A DNA stretch of 64,000 nt from Candidatus Izimoplasma sp. ZiA1 (GCA_002285055.1 NQYJ01000001.1:124001-188000), one strand, 5' to 3'. Positions 51,041 to 62,550 are shown, counted from the stretch's first letter. Notes: a model not told the origin generated them from the sequence alone. Numbers and translations are program-made.

Positions 51041-53054
51041 GAATATCAATAATTTTAAGGATTTCATCTGGGTTTTCAATCAATGAAACACCCACATATT
51101 TATTAGAAATAGTGTATAAATAATCATCGATATATATTCCTTTATATATATATATATCATCAATAGAATTAGTTTCGTGTACAACTACACCTTTTTCAGA
51201 TAAACCATTAATTAAATCCAAATTGTAAACAATTAACCCGCTTATATAAGTATAATTATCAGAATTATATGTATAGGTTGTGAATGGGAATGCAATAATT
51301 CCATTACTCAAACTTACTAATAAGTCCTTATGGTTATTAGTAGCACTACTATAAGAATATCCATAATCAGAATACAGGATTTCCACACTACTCATAACTA
51401 CTGGTAATGTCATATCTGATACATCATATAGCTGCACCTTGATACCTGTTGTTCGATTTGTAGATTCATCTACATTAAATCCAATACCCAGGATAATATC
51501 ATCAGTTAGTGGCTGTAAATATGTACTAAATCCAGGTATTTTAAGTTCACCAATAATTACTGGATTTTCAACATCATTTAAATCAATTACATAAAATGGA
51601 TCAGTTTGTTCAAATGTTACAACAAATGCATAATTGCCAAAGAATGTAGAAGATTTTAAAGATTCTCTTTCCTCACCAAGTCCTTCATTTAAAACACTTA
51701 TTACTTCCATATTACTATCAAATATAGTTAAGTAGTTTTGAGCAGTCTCTCTAAACCCTTTTGTAGTTGCGATTCTTAGATTACCTTCATATTCACTCAT
51801 TGAAAACTGATCAAGAGTATTTCCCTCAACGTACCCTACACCCTCAACACTTAAATTGTTCCCACTATAAGATACTTTATTAATTGAAGTTTTAGTATTA
51901 CTTGTATTTGATTCAAAATTCAAAATGTCTGCGAAAGGAACAAATGAATACGAATATGAAGTCAAATAAATATTGTTCTCAGATACATATAAATTATTTC
52001 TTCCATCTCCTAGAATGACTTCAGTATCTACACTACCATATTCAAGATTAATTCCATAAAATGTAGTAAAGGCATTAGGCATTGTGCCCTCTAAATATAC
52101 TATACTATTATACTTAATATCGAAACTGTAATTATTAATCTTGTAGTTTGGTATAGAACCTAAAACGTCCACTTCCGAATTTTCGTACTCCATATAATCT
52201 GTAGTAACAGCTATCAAGTTGTCTCCAATTTTTCTAAACCCTTTATAAACTCCAGACAACTTATATTGATCTTCTAATGTATAATCTTCTAGTTCGTACA
52301 CATCAATAAAAGTTCCATATGAACTTCCATTAAACCAAAATCCTTCATCACTATTATCACATCCATATGCCGTGTATGTGTTACCGACTACAACTAATCT
52401 TTCATCATCTATAAAAAGTCCTACGGGATGCATAGCATCAACCTCACATTCAGATGAGTAATCAATTTGTTTAATAATATGCATGTCCTCATAATCATTA
52501 ACAGTATCATAAGCATATAGAATTGTTAATAAATTATTATTTAATATGTAAATATATTTACCATTAGTAACAACGTTATCCATCTCCGCAACACCTATAA
52601 CTTGATTATTTACTGTTGAATAATCACTCGAACCAACAGTTGTTGTATATGCAACTTCATTAGAAAAAATTTCACTATCTAAAAAATCATCAGTAGAAAA
52701 AGTTCTAGTAAAGTAATAAATATCTGATTTTGATTTAAAATCATCAACTACACTTTCTATACTACTAAGTGAATTGAAACTTTTATATCCACTAGGTAGA
52801 TCCCCCATTGGATTTATTGTCATGTTTACAAGTAAAACAATAATTATAATAGGAGTAGCAGTGATTAGACTTAAAAACGCAACTCTTCCACCACCATAAG
52901 TAACCTGTGTGTTAATTCTCATTTGTTTTTGTTTAAATTTAAGTAATTTGTTAAAATTAATTTCATTAATAATTTTTGAAATCATTATAATGCTAAACGC
53001 AAAAACTATTAACAACATAAATGCAATTCCTGGGTTGTTCAATAAAAATTCCAT
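51030..53054 (-). CDS. membrane-anchored beta-propeller domain protein
   Basis: The 674-residue protein has two N-terminal membrane helices (residues about 8-30 and 58-82) and a large extracellular domain. It matches the Beta_propel family: NNQVIGVAEMDNVVTNGKYIYILNNN near residue 150 (read in two parts), then repeated blade-like strands such as EGNLRIATTKGF, TFFGNYAFVVTFEQTDPFYVIDL and VENPVIIGELKIPGFSTYLQPL. The family is secreted, and its role is unknown. It lies 12 bp after a LytTR regulator gene and probably shares its transcript. Confidence 0.82.
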   Translation of the reverse strand: MEFLLNNPGIAFMLLIVFAFSIIMISKIINEINFNKLLKFKQKQMRINTQVTYGGGRVAFLSLITATPIIIIVLLVNMTINPMGDLPSGYKSFNSLSSIESVVDDFKSKSDIYYFTRTFSTDDFLDSEIFSNEVAYTTTVGSSDYSTVNNQVIGVAEMDNVVTNGKYIYILNNNLLTILYAYDTVNDYEDMHIIKQIDYSSECEVDAMHPVGLFIDDERLVVVGNTYTAYGCDNSDEGFWFNGSSYGTFIDVYELEDYTLEDQYKLSGVYKGFRKIGDNLIAVTTDYMEYENSEVDVLGSIPNYKINNYSFDIKYNSIVYLEGTMPNAFTTFYGINLEYGSVDTEVILGDGRNNLYVSENNIYLTSYSYSFVPFADILNFESNTSNTKTSINKVSYSGNNLSVEGVGYVEGNTLDQFSMSEYEGNLRIATTKGFRETAQNYLTIFDSNMEVISVLNEGLGEERESLKSSTFFGNYAFVVTFEQTDPFYVIDLNDVENPVIIGELKIPGFSTYLQPLTDDIILGIGFNVDESTNRTTGIKVQLYDVSDMTLPVVMSSVEILYSDYGYSYSSATNNHKDLLVSLSNGIIAFPFTTYTYNSDNYTYISGLIVYNLDLINGLSEKGVVVHETNSIDDIYIYKGIYIDDYLYTISNKYVGVSLIENPDEILKIIDIQKK

Positions 53055-53066
53055 AATGATACCTCC

Positions 53067-53588
53067 TTATAGTTTAAGTGCTTCTTTAAATACTTTGTAG
53101 TAACCTCGATTCACTTCAACTACGTCACCGTTTTTCATTAATAAATCTAGTTTAGAGTTTAATGCTGGTTTTATATAATCAATTTTTCCAATATTAACAA
53201 CAGTGTTTTTACTCACTCTGATAAAATCCTTATTTTTCAGCAACTCTTCAATCTCATACATTTTGATGTCTATAATCATCTCAGTATTATTTAGTATACC
53301 AAAAACAAGATCTTCTTTAACTGAAAAATAGTAAAAGTTTCTAGCTTCAACACTTTTTTGTCCAAACTGGTTATGTCCAATAACATATATATCCTCACCC
53401 TTAACAATTAAATCTAGTAACTTTGTTACTTTCTCTAAATGTGCTTGATTAAATACAATGTTAACTTTATCGTCCTCAGCTTCTAATTTGTCATTTGTTA
53501 AGACGTAGTCGTAAATCATACTCTCAGTAAGATTTAGTCTTTCCTTAAGTTCCTTATGTTCTTCCCTGTTAACCTTGAGCTTAAACAT
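53067..53588 (-). CDS. LytTR-family DNA-binding protein
   Basis: The 173-residue protein carries a C-terminal LytTR domain (about residues 75-170): YYFSVKEDLVFGILNN, YEIEELLKNKDFIRVSKNTVVNIGKIDYIKP, LLMKNGDVVEVNRGYYKVFKE. The first 70 residues are charged and show no receiver domain, so it is a one-component or small LytTR regulator. An AGGAGG site precedes ATG 53588. It probably controls its own operon with the beta-propeller protein (inference from position). Confidence 0.88.
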   Translation of the reverse strand: MFKLKVNREEHKELKERLNLTESMIYDYVLTNDKLEAEDDKVNIVFNQAHLEKVTKLLDLIVKGEDIYVIGHNQFGQKSVEARNFYYFSVKEDLVFGILNNTEMIIDIKMYEIEELLKNKDFIRVSKNTVVNIGKIDYIKPALNSKLDLLMKNGDVVEVNRGYYKVFKEALKL

Positions 53589-53696
53589 AAATTGCCTCCT
53601 AATGAAGTTATAATTAATTTATCACTTCTTTTTATTTATATAAAGAATAAATAGGTATCATACATATATTTTACACTAAACTACAGTAAAAGAAAA

Positions 53697-53724
53697 AAAT
53701 AAGAGAATTTCTTCTCTTATTTAA
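53697..53724 (-). terminator. terminator of UMF1-maf operon
   Basis: ATAAGAGAA and TTCTCTTAT pair around TTTC (53699-53720), followed on the minus strand by TTTTTTTCTTTT. The maf stop is within the hairpin. Confidence 0.85.
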
Positions 53725-54277
53725 TGTTATTAAGGTATTTATATAGTTTATTTATTGGTAATCCCATTACAGAATAAAAATCACCATTAACATTCTCTAT
53801 AAACTTAGCACCATAACCTTGGATTCCATAAGCACCAGCTTTGTCCATAGGTTCATTGGTATCAATATAATCTAGTATTTCCTGATCAGTCATTGTTGAA
53901 AAAGTAACTAATGCTTGATCATAGAAGGTTTCAACTTTGTCTCCTTCAATAATACAACAACCAGTAAGAACTTGATGTGTATTTCCACTAAGTTGTCTTA
54001 ACATAGAGAATGCATCATTGTTATCCTTTGGTTTTCCTAAAGGACTGTTCTTGTAAATTACTAAGGTATCAAACCCCAAAACTATTGAGCCTTTATTGCT
54101 TGATGCAATATCAGTAGCTTTTTGTTTTGCTAAATCCATTACCACATCTTCGTGTGATAAATCAGGGTTGATAATCTCTTCAATATCACTTGTTATTATC
54201 TTAAAATCAATATGTAGTAACTCTAATAACTCTTTTCTTCTAGGAGAACCGCTTGCTAATATATAACTTTTACTCAC
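53717..54277 (-). CDS. maf: Maf-family nucleoside triphosphate pyrophosphatase
   Basis: The 186-residue protein has the Maf signature YILASGSPRRKELLELLHI, VLGFDTLVIYKNSPLGKPKD with the catalytic Asp, and DKAGAYGIQGYGAKFIENVNGDFYSVMGLP. Maf enzymes hydrolyse dTTP/UTP or modified nucleotides and have been linked to septum formation. The start is taken as GTG 54277; TTG 54280 is possible. The start overlaps the transporter stop by 8 bp. Confidence 0.93.
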   Translation of the reverse strand: MSKSYILASGSPRRKELLELLHIDFKIITSDIEEIINPDLSHEDVVMDLAKQKATDIASSNKGSIVLGFDTLVIYKNSPLGKPKDNNDAFSMLRQLSGNTHQVLTGCCIIEGDKVETFYDQALVTFSTMTDQEILDYIDTNEPMDKAGAYGIQGYGAKFIENVNGDFYSVMGLPINKLYKYLNNIK

Positions 54278-55568
54278 CAATTAATTCACTCTTTTCATCT
54301 TTTACAAATGCAAATATTATTGCTCCTAATCCTAAAGGTATAGTTAATAATAATACAGCATTGTTTATTCCGTTATTGCCCCACATACCATCCATTGAAA
54401 CTTGGAACATACCAATCAAGAATGGAGAGATAATCCCACCAAATCTACCGAAAACGCTAAAGAATCCAAAGAAATCATTAGCTCTTTCTGCAGGTATAAT
54501 TCTAGCAAAGAAACTTCTTGAAACTGCTTGAATTCCACCTTGAGCAGTACCGATTAGCAATGCAACGACCCACATTAACCACTCGCGACCAACTGTAATA
54601 TTAAATACAACCAGTATAGTTATGAAGTACATTGTAATTCCATAAAAAATCATTTTCTTAGGTCCGAATTTTTTTGTCATTCTTCCAAATAAAATTGCAC
54701 AAGGAAAAGCAATTAGTTGCACAAGAACTACAACTCCTAAGAGAGTTATATCCCCAACATTTAAATCCCCACCAATATTAGTTGCAAGACGAATAACCGT
54801 ATTAACAACATCAATGTATAATAAATAAGCTATCATAAAAATAAATACATTTTTATAATTTTTGATTTCTTTAAAAGTACGACCAAGTCTAGCTAATGAA
54901 TCACCTAATGTTCCTTCGCCTTCAGCCACATACTTTTGCTTAACATTTTTAAGAATTGGTAATGAATATAAAAACCACCATAACACACTTATAAAGAATG
55001 CAAAACTAATAGCATAAACACTGTACTCTTCAGATATTTTACCTAGTGATACTAAACCAAAAGGGATAATCCCAATAAAGAAAGGTATCATACTACCAAT
55101 GTATCCCATACCAAATCCAAATGCACTTATTTCATCCATTTTTTCTGGTGTAGTTACATCAACTAAGAACGCATCATAAACAACATTTGTCAAGTTAAAA
55201 CCAATGCTTGATAATGCAAATATTACTAACAAAGTAATCCAACTTAAACCAGGAATAGCTAAACCAAAACCACCTATTATCCCAAGGAATAAGAACAATT
55301 TAAATAGTTTACTTTTGTTATCTTTAAAATTTACCCACGCCCCAACTATTGGACTTAAAATTGCAACAGTAAACGCAATACCAGCTGTTAGAAATTTTAA
55401 ATACACAGTTCCTTTAGTGGCAAAGTTGTCTAACCCAGAATCTTCATATACTATCTTGTAAAGAATAGGAAATAAAACAGTAATTACAGTTAATACAAAA
55501 GCTGAATTTGCTACATCATATAAAACCCAACTTCTTTCTAATTTTGTTAACTTTGGAAATTTAAACAT
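54270..55568 (-). CDS. MFS transporter, UMF1 (Atg22-like) family
   Basis: The 432-residue protein has about 12 membrane helices. WVLYDVANSAFVLTVITVLFPILY at the N terminus matches the W-YD-ANSAF hallmark of the UMF1 family related to yeast vacuolar amino acid effluxer Atg22. YDAFLVDVTTPEKMDEISAFGFGMGYIG is another family block. The substrate is unknown; amino acid export is a guess from the family. It is cotranscribed with maf. Confidence 0.85.
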   Translation of the reverse strand: MFKFPKLTKLERSWVLYDVANSAFVLTVITVLFPILYKIVYEDSGLDNFATKGTVYLKFLTAGIAFTVAILSPIVGAWVNFKDNKSKLFKLFLFLGIIGGFGLAIPGLSWITLLVIFALSSIGFNLTNVVYDAFLVDVTTPEKMDEISAFGFGMGYIGSMIPFFIGIIPFGLVSLGKISEEYSVYAISFAFFISVLWWFLYSLPILKNVKQKYVAEGEGTLGDSLARLGRTFKEIKNYKNVFIFMIAYLLYIDVVNTVIRLATNIGGDLNVGDITLLGVVVLVQLIAFPCAILFGRMTKKFGPKKMIFYGITMYFITILVVFNITVGREWLMWVVALLIGTAQGGIQAVSRSFFARIIPAERANDFFGFFSVFGRFGGIISPFLIGMFQVSMDGMWGNNGINNAVLLLTIPLGLGAIIFAFVKDEKSELIGE

Positions 55569-55608
55569 ATAATCTCTCCATTTCTGTTTTGTAATATCTC
55601 ATAGAACA

Positions 55609-55617
55609 ATTATATCA
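55609..55617 (-). promoter_or_regulatory. extended -10 promoter of UMF1-maf operon
   Basis: TGATATAAT on the minus strand, 41 bases before the ATG at 55568. The -35 is weak. Confidence 0.55.
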
Positions 55618-55692
55618 CATATAAATTCATAAAAATAAGATAATTTTTGTTATCCATCTATATATGATATATATATAATAAAATATAATATA

Positions 55693-55701
55693 TGTTATAA
55701 T
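55693..55701 (+). promoter_or_regulatory. extended -10 promoter of tilS-hpt-ftsH operon
   Basis: TGTTATAAT ends 19 bases before the tilS ATG, so the transcript would begin just before the AAAAAGGTGA binding site. Confidence 0.65.
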
Positions 55702-55719
55702 ATAAAAAAGGTGATACAT

Positions 55720-57033
55720 ATGACTAATAATCTACTGAAAACAATTGAATCTAAAAAATATTTTACTAAAAATGAAACTATCGTGTTAGCTCTTAGTGGA
55801 GGAGTAGACTCAATGGTTCTTTTTGACATACTATCTAAAAGTAGTAAAAACTTAAAAATAATTGTAGCCCATGTTAATCATAAAAAAAGAAAAGAATCCG
55901 ATTATGAGTATACTTCTATCCATAAATTATGCCAAGAGATGCAAGTTGTTTTTGAAGGATATGAAATAAATGAAGAACTTTCAGGAAATTTTCACAACGA
56001 GGCAAGAAAAAAGAGGTATAATTTCTTTAAGTCCATTGCTTCTAAACATAATTCGAAGAAAATAGTATTGGCTCATCACTATGATGACCAAGTAGAAACT
56101 GTCTTCATGAGAATAATTAGAGGTAGTTCTTTTTCAGGTTACCAAGGAGTTTTAGAGACTAGAAAAGATGGATTTATAGAATTTGTTAGACCTCTTATAG
56201 ACACAAAGAAAGATGATATCTATCAATATGCAAGTTCAAATAAATTAATATACTTTGAAGATGACTCAAATAAATCAGATATTTATACACGAAATAGGTT
56301 TAGAAACAGTATATTGCCTCTTCTCAGAGAAGAAAATCCTCAAGTAGATGATAAAATACTACAACTATCTGAATATGTGTCAAGTGCAGAGAATATTCTA
56401 AACACCCTTACTAAATCATTCATTGAACAATTTAGTTTTCATAATATGATTGATTTAAAAGCGTTTAATACACAAGAGTTTATTATCAAAGTTAAAATCA
56501 TTAAATATATTGTTAATAAAGCTACAAATAATAATTTAGAGATTTCAAATCTTCAGTATAAAAAAATAATTAAAATGTGTCAGAACGAAAAAGCAAATAG
56601 TACATATGATTTGGGTAATGACTTTGTGCTATATAAAGAATATGAGTATTTCTATGTAGACAAAGTAACACTAAATCCTGTAATTAATATTGAGGTTAAT
56701 AATTATGGAGAATATTTTATTGATGATAACAAATCTATCTTAATTACGGAAAAGAAAATAGAACAAAAATCTAGTAATTGGATTGAATTATGTTATAATG
56801 AATTAGTGTTTCCACTAAAGATTAGAACTAGACAAAATGGCGATAGAATACAGCTTAAATCAGGTTCTAAAAAAATAAAAGACCTCTTAATCGATAAGAA
56901 AATACCCTTGTCAAAACGCGATAATATTATAATAATCGAACAAAATAATGAGGTAGTTGGAATCCCTAGTTTAAGGAAAGTTAAACATGTAGATAATTGT
57001 ATTAAAAAGATATTTATATATGAGGTGAATTAA
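55720..57033 (+). CDS. tilS: tRNA(Ile)-lysidine synthetase
   Basis: TilS attaches lysine to C34 of tRNA-Ile2 (CAU) so that it reads AUA codons. About 437 residues from ATG 55720 (AAGGTGA upstream). The PP-loop motif ALSGGVDSMVLFD, VAHVNHKKRKES, AHHYDDQVETVFMRIIRG and YTRNRFRNSILP are the catalytic domain. The C-terminal part has RTRQNGDRIQLKSGSKKIKDLLIDKKIP, the substrate-binding domain. The probable substrate tRNA is at 22866. It heads the tilS-hpt-ftsH operon. Confidence 0.95.
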   Translation: MTNNLLKTIESKKYFTKNETIVLALSGGVDSMVLFDILSKSSKNLKIIVAHVNHKKRKESDYEYTSIHKLCQEMQVVFEGYEINEELSGNFHNEARKKRYNFFKSIASKHNSKKIVLAHHYDDQVETVFMRIIRGSSFSGYQGVLETRKDGFIEFVRPLIDTKKDDIYQYASSNKLIYFEDDSNKSDIYTRNRFRNSILPLLREENPQVDDKILQLSEYVSSAENILNTLTKSFIEQFSFHNMIDLKAFNTQEFIIKVKIIKYIVNKATNNNLEISNLQYKKIIKMCQNEKANSTYDLGNDFVLYKEYEYFYVDKVTLNPVINIEVNNYGEYFIDDNKSILITEKKIEQKSSNWIELCYNELVFPLKIRTRQNGDRIQLKSGSKKIKDLLIDKKIPLSKRDNIIIIEQNNEVVGIPSLRKVKHVDNCIKKIFIYEVN

Positions 57034-57576
57034 ATGTTAGAAAAAGATATACTAAAAGTTTTAGTTTCAAGAGAAGAAATAAAAGAAATAGCCGTAAAAT
57101 TAGGTAATCAATTAACTGAGGATTATAAAGATACAGAGCCCCTAGTAATAGGTTTATTAAATGGTTGTGTCCCATTTATAGGCGTTTTACTTGGAGAAAT
57201 TGATTTATACTTAGATATAGCATTTATGGATGTTTCAAGCTATCACGGAGGAACACAAACAACAGGAGAAGTAAAAATCTTAATGGATTTACAAATCCCT
57301 GTTACAGATCGTGATATTATCATTGTTGAAGATATAGTAGATTCTGGAAGAACATTAAAGTTAGTTACAGAGTTATTATATTTTAGAGGGGCAAAATCTG
57401 TAAAAGTGGTTACACTTTTAGATAAACCTCTAGGTAGAGAAGTAGAATTTGTACCTGAGTATGTCGGCGTAACTATTCCAAAAGAATTCGTTGTTGGATT
57501 TGGATTAGATTATGAAGATAAATATAGAAACTTACCTTATGTGGGAGTTTTAAAACCAGAAGTATATAACAAATAG
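57034..57576 (+). CDS. hpt: hypoxanthine phosphoribosyltransferase
   Basis: Hpt salvages hypoxanthine and guanine to IMP and GMP. The 180-residue protein has the flexible-loop region MDVSSYHGGTQTTGEVKI and the PRPP motif IIIVEDIVDSGRTLKLV, then KVVTLLDKPLGR and VGFGLDYEDKYRNLPYVGVL. A GAGGTGA site lies at the end of tilS. The tilS-hpt-ftsH order is the one seen in Bacillus. Confidence 0.96.
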   Translation: MLEKDILKVLVSREEIKEIAVKLGNQLTEDYKDTEPLVIGLLNGCVPFIGVLLGEIDLYLDIAFMDVSSYHGGTQTTGEVKILMDLQIPVTDRDIIIVEDIVDSGRTLKLVTELLYFRGAKSVKVVTLLDKPLGREVEFVPEYVGVTIPKEFVVGFGLDYEDKYRNLPYVGVLKPEVYNK

Positions 57577-57587
57577 GAGTTGAGAAT

Positions 57588-59561
57588 ATGGCAGAAGTAA
57601 AAAAACCAGTTGGTAAAAATAACAGAAATGGTAATATATTAGTTTTCGCAATAATATTTATGTTTATAGCAGCAGCCATTTATTACTTTACCAGCAGTAA
57701 TGAAAAACCAATTGAATATGATTATGCAACACTAGTAACAAGAATTGAGCAAGGACAAGTAGATTCAATTGTATCAAGTCCACTAACTGGCGATACAAAC
57801 TTCGGTTCTTATTTAATTAGCGGTGACTTAACAGATGCTGCAGGTGGGAAATCATTTACTTTAGTAATACCCACAAAAGAAATATTAAATGACATCGTAG
57901 AGCTTACTACTCAAAACAATGTAGATTACACACACAGCAAAGCCTCATCATATGGTTTTTGGGATATATTATTCATTTTAATACCAATTATCATGATTGT
58001 TGTTTTTGTTGGTTTCTTATTAAGAAACAATGGTGGAAATAACAAAGCATTCGATTTTGGGAAATCAAAAGCAAAATTAAACAAAGGTAAAACTACTACG
58101 TTTAAAAATGTAGCAGGTGTTGAAGAAGAAAAAGCTGAGCTTGAGGAATTAATTGATTTCCTTAAAACTCCAAAAAAATATATGGCACTTGGTGCAAGAA
58201 TTCCTACAGGTGTATTATTAGTAGGTGCTCCTGGGACTGGGAAAACTTTACTAGCAAGAGCAGTTGCTGGAGAAGCAAACGTACCATTTTACTCAATCAG
58301 TGGTTCTGATTTTGTTGAAATGTTTGTTGGTGTTGGAGCAAGCCGAGTAAGAGATATGTTCAAAGTGGCTAAACAAAATGCCCCTTGTATAGTATTTATT
58401 GATGAAATTGATGCCGTTGGTCGTCAAAGAGGAGCTGGTTTAGGTGGAGGTCACGATGAACGTGAGCAGACACTTAATCAATTATTAGTTGAAATGGATG
58501 GATTTGGAACTAACTCTGGTATTATCATTATGGCTGCAACAAACAGACCTGATGTATTAGATCCAGCGTTATTAAGACCAGGACGTTTTGATAGACAAAT
58601 CACTATTGGTAGACCAGACATTAAAGGCAGAAGTGCAATTTTAAAAGTGCATGCAAGAAATAAAAAAATTGATCCAAAAATCACTTTTGATGAAATAGCT
58701 AGAAGAACACCAGGTTTCACTGGTGCAGACTTAGAAAACTTATTAAATGAAGCAGCTTTACTTGCTGCTAGAGAAAATAAGGAACTAATTAAAATTTATC
58801 ATATTGATGAAGCTGTTGATAGAGTTATGATGGGACCTGCAAAAAAATCTAGAGTCTTTACAAAAAGAGAACGTAATTTTATTGCTCATCACGAAGCTGG
58901 ACATGCAGTCTTAGGTGTAAAACTAGATAATGCAAATGTTGTTCACAAAGTTACAATCATACCTCGTGGACAAGCTGGAGGTTATGCACTTATGTTACCT
59001 GAGGAAGAAGAATCATTCTTATCTACTAAACAAGGACTTTTAGACCAAATTACTGGTTTATTAGGTGGACGTGTAAGTGAAGAAATTATCTTCAATGAAA
59101 TTTCAACAGGAGCTCATAACGATTTCCAAAAGGCAACAGCTATTGCAAGAGCAATGGTAACAGAATATGGAATGAGTGCCCTTGGCCCTGTTCAGTATGA
59201 ACAAAGAAGTGGTAGCGTATTCCTAGGTAGAGATTACAATGTTGATAAATCTTTTAGTGATCAAGTGGCATTAGAAATTGATAATGAAGTAAGAAATATT
59301 ATTGATGGATGTTACGATATGGCCAAAGAAGTTTTAAATAATAACATTGAGCTTTTAAAACAAATCGCACATTACTTACTAGAAGTTGAAACTTTAACAA
59401 AAGAAGATATTTATGAAATTGTTGAAACTAATAAACTATCATGGTGGGAAAAGAAAAAAGCTAAGAAAGAAGCTTTAAATGCTGAGGAAGTTGTTATTGA
59501 AGAGTCTACAACGGAAAAAGCAGATAAAGTTGAAACAGAAATTATTGAGGAAAAAGAATAG
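57588..59561 (+). CDS. ftsH: ATP-dependent zinc metalloprotease FtsH
   Basis: FtsH is the membrane-bound AAA+ protease that degrades membrane and short-lived proteins. The 657-residue protein has two membrane helices (residues about 14-35 and 126-147) with an outside domain between, the Walker [35 protein letters not shown], the second-region-of-homology [19 protein letters not shown], the zinc motif [10 protein letters not shown] and [17 protein letters not shown] Glu/Lys-rich tail ends the protein. It is full length and typical. Confidence 0.97.
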   Translation: MAEVKKPVGKNNRNGNILVFAIIFMFIAAAIYYFTSSNEKPIEYDYATLVTRIEQGQVDSIVSSPLTGDTNFGSYLISGDLTDAAGGKSFTLVIPTKEILNDIVELTTQNNVDYTHSKASSYGFWDILFILIPIIMIVVFVGFLLRNNGGNNKAFDFGKSKAKLNKGKTTTFKNVAGVEEEKAELEELIDFLKTPKKYMALGARIPTGVLLVGAPGTGKTLLARAVAGEANVPFYSISGSDFVEMFVGVGASRVRDMFKVAKQNAPCIVFIDEIDAVGRQRGAGLGGGHDEREQTLNQLLVEMDGFGTNSGIIIMAATNRPDVLDPALLRPGRFDRQITIGRPDIKGRSAILKVHARNKKIDPKITFDEIARRTPGFTGADLENLLNEAALLAARENKELIKIYHIDEAVDRVMMGPAKKSRVFTKRERNFIAHHEAGHAVLGVKLDNANVVHKVTIIPRGQAGGYALMLPEEEESFLSTKQGLLDQITGLLGGRVSEEIIFNEISTGAHNDFQKATAIARAMVTEYGMSALGPVQYEQRSGSVFLGRDYNVDKSFSDQVALEIDNEVRNIIDGCYDMAKEVLNNNIELLKQIAHYLLEVETLTKEDIYEIVETNKLSWWEKKKAKKEALNAEEVVIEESTTEKADKVETEIIEEKE

Positions 59562-59580
59562 ATTAATCTATTCTTTTTTT
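59551..59580 (+). terminator. terminator of tilS-hpt-ftsH
   Basis: A perfect palindrome AGAATAGATTAATCTATTCT is followed by T residues. The hairpin begins inside the last ftsH codons. Confidence 0.85.
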
Positions 59581-59581
59581 A

Positions 59582-59590
59582 TGTTATAAT
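59582..59590 (+). promoter_or_regulatory. extended -10 promoter of rqcP
   Basis: TGTTATAAT ends 17 bases before ATG 59607, again giving a leader of only about 10 bases that consists of the GGTGATAA site. Confidence 0.6.
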
Positions 59591-59606
59591 ATTTATGGTG
59601 ATAAAT

Positions 59607-59861
59607 ATGAGATTAGATAAATACTTAAAAGTTTCAAGATTAATTAAACGTAGAACTCTTGCAAAAGAAGTGTCAGATTCTGGACGAATACTCGTAAATG
59701 ATAGAATCGCTAAGTCAAGCACTAAAGTTAAAGAAGACGATATAATTGAAATTACCTTTGGTACAAAAATAGTTTCAATTAAAGTTTTAAAACTTCTAGA
59801 CTCAACAAAAAAAGAAGATGCACAAACAATGTATGAAATAATCGCAGAAAAGAGTCTATAA
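59607..59861 (+). CDS. rqcP: S4-domain RNA-binding protein RqcP (YabO)
   Basis: About 84 residues from ATG 59607; the longer frame from 59595 would lie in the promoter. [38 protein letters not shown] (read in two parts) is the S4 RNA-binding fold. RqcP binds the 50S-tRNA complex with RqcH and adds alanine tails in ribosome quality control. RqcH is not in this window. In Bacillus the gene is likewise near tilS-hpt-ftsH. Confidence 0.9.
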   Translation: MRLDKYLKVSRLIKRRTLAKEVSDSGRILVNDRIAKSSTKVKEDDIIEITFGTKIVSIKVLKLLDSTKKEDAQTMYEIIAEKSL

Positions 59862-59865
59862 CTTA

Positions 59866-59894
59866 TTGAATATGATTCAATAAGGATATATAAT
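59866..59894 (+). promoter_or_regulatory. promoter of the zinc-type lipoprotein gene
   Basis: TTGAAT (59866-59871), 17 bases, TATAAT (59889-59894). It lies within the imperfect-looking hairpin at 59862-59884, so an RNA or operator role of that palindrome is possible. Confidence 0.65.
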
Positions 59895-59917
59895 ATGTAA
59901 ACAATGAAGGTGATATT

Positions 59918-60877
59918 ATGAAAAGAATCATTATTTTAATAGTAACGTTTATTCTAGTATTTACTTTATCAGCATGTAAAGACACTGGTAGTAGTAGCGA
60001 AGATAACGTAGTTTATGTTACAGTATATCCAATGCAATTTTTAGTTGAAGCAATTGCTGGAGATAAAGTTATTGTAAAAAGAGTCCCTAGATCTAGTGGC
60101 CATCAAATTTCTATTGATTGGTTTCCAAAAGAAATTATTGATATGATTGAATCAGACTTGCTATTTTATATTCATGGTGGGCTTGATAATTATATAGAAG
60201 ACACTAAGGATAGTACACTTAAGGGTGGAGACGTAACTTTTGTTGATATGTCGAAATTTATTAGTTACAATCAGGTATGTTTTTCGCACGACCACGAAGG
60301 TGAAACTACTACATTAGTTTCTGGTTGTGATGCAGGAGAACTAAGTGACGATCCTCATTTTTGGTTAGATCCAGTAAAAATGCTAGAAGCAGCTAATGTT
60401 GTAAAAGAGAAACTGATAATTGAATTTCCAGAGAACCAAGAATTATTCAGTAACAATTTTATTGAACTTAGTGCATCACTAGAGAAATTACACGATGATT
60501 ATAATATAATGAGTGATTTAGTAACTAAACCAATAATGACAACTACGATGTTGTTCACTTATTATCATGAAAGGTATAATATTGAGATTCATCCAATTTC
60601 TACTTCACTTCATACAACTCAAGACATCGCTACAGATTTCATTGAGTTTACAAATGAAGCTCTTGAAAATGATTTGGATTACATAATATTTGAGAAAAAT
60701 GCCAATTCACCAACAGGTGATAAAATTCTTGAGGAAATTAATAAAACAAAACCAGAAGCTTCAAAACTTTACCTACATGGTCTTGGTAATCTAACACGAG
60801 AAGAATTTGAAGAGGGTAAAAATTATATAATTATAATGTACGATAATTTAGAGACACTAAATAAAGCAACAAAATAG
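59918..60877 (+). CDS. ZnuA-like metal-binding lipoprotein
   Basis: The 319-residue protein has a lipoprotein signal peptide (KRIIILIVTFILVFTLSAC; Cys 20 is the lipid site) and is a cluster A-I solute-binding protein for zinc or manganese. YPMQFLVEAIAGDKV, the metal His in SSGHQISIDWFP, CFSHDHEGE (short His/acid loop), DPHFWLDPVKM and TTTMLFTYYHERY are visible. No ABC ATPase or permease gene is next to it, so its transporter must be elsewhere. It has its own promoter and terminator. Confidence 0.86.
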   Translation: MKRIIILIVTFILVFTLSACKDTGSSSEDNVVYVTVYPMQFLVEAIAGDKVIVKRVPRSSGHQISIDWFPKEIIDMIESDLLFYIHGGLDNYIEDTKDSTLKGGDVTFVDMSKFISYNQVCFSHDHEGETTTLVSGCDAGELSDDPHFWLDPVKMLEAANVVKEKLIIEFPENQELFSNNFIELSASLEKLHDDYNIMSDLVTKPIMTTTMLFTYYHERYNIEIHPISTSLHTTQDIATDFIEFTNEALENDLDYIIFEKNANSPTGDKILEEINKTKPEASKLYLHGLGNLTREEFEEGKNYIIIMYDNLETLNKATK

Positions 60878-60900
60878 TGCAAAAAATTGCGCTATTTTAT
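60871..60900 (+). terminator. terminator of the lipoprotein gene
   Basis: AAATAGTGCAA pairs with TTGCGCTATTT (one G-T pair), followed by TTTTATTT. The stem overlaps the stop codon. Confidence 0.85.
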
Positions 60901-62457
<1,557 letters not shown>

Positions 62458-62486
62458 AAAGTCTTATAAATTAAGACTTTTTTTTA
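62458..62486 (+). terminator. terminator of lysS
   Basis: AAAGTCTTA and TAAGACTTT pair around TAAAT, followed by a run of T residues. Confidence 0.9.
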
Positions 62487-62518
62487 TCGTTTCATTAGCA
62501 AATAATAAGGTAACTGAC

Positions 62519-62524
62519 TATAAT
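62519..62524 (+). promoter_or_regulatory. -10 box of cysK
   Basis: TATAAT 27 bases before the chosen ATG at 62551. TAGCAA 17 bases upstream is a poor -35. Confidence 0.4.
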
Positions 62525-62550
62525 AATATTTAAGAAAGTTGGTGCAAATG

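Noticed and set aside
59862..59884. Hairpin CTTATTGAAT...ATTCAATAAG as terminator of rqcP
   Set aside because: No T-run follows. It instead overlaps a good promoter (TTGAAT-17-TATAAT) for the next gene.
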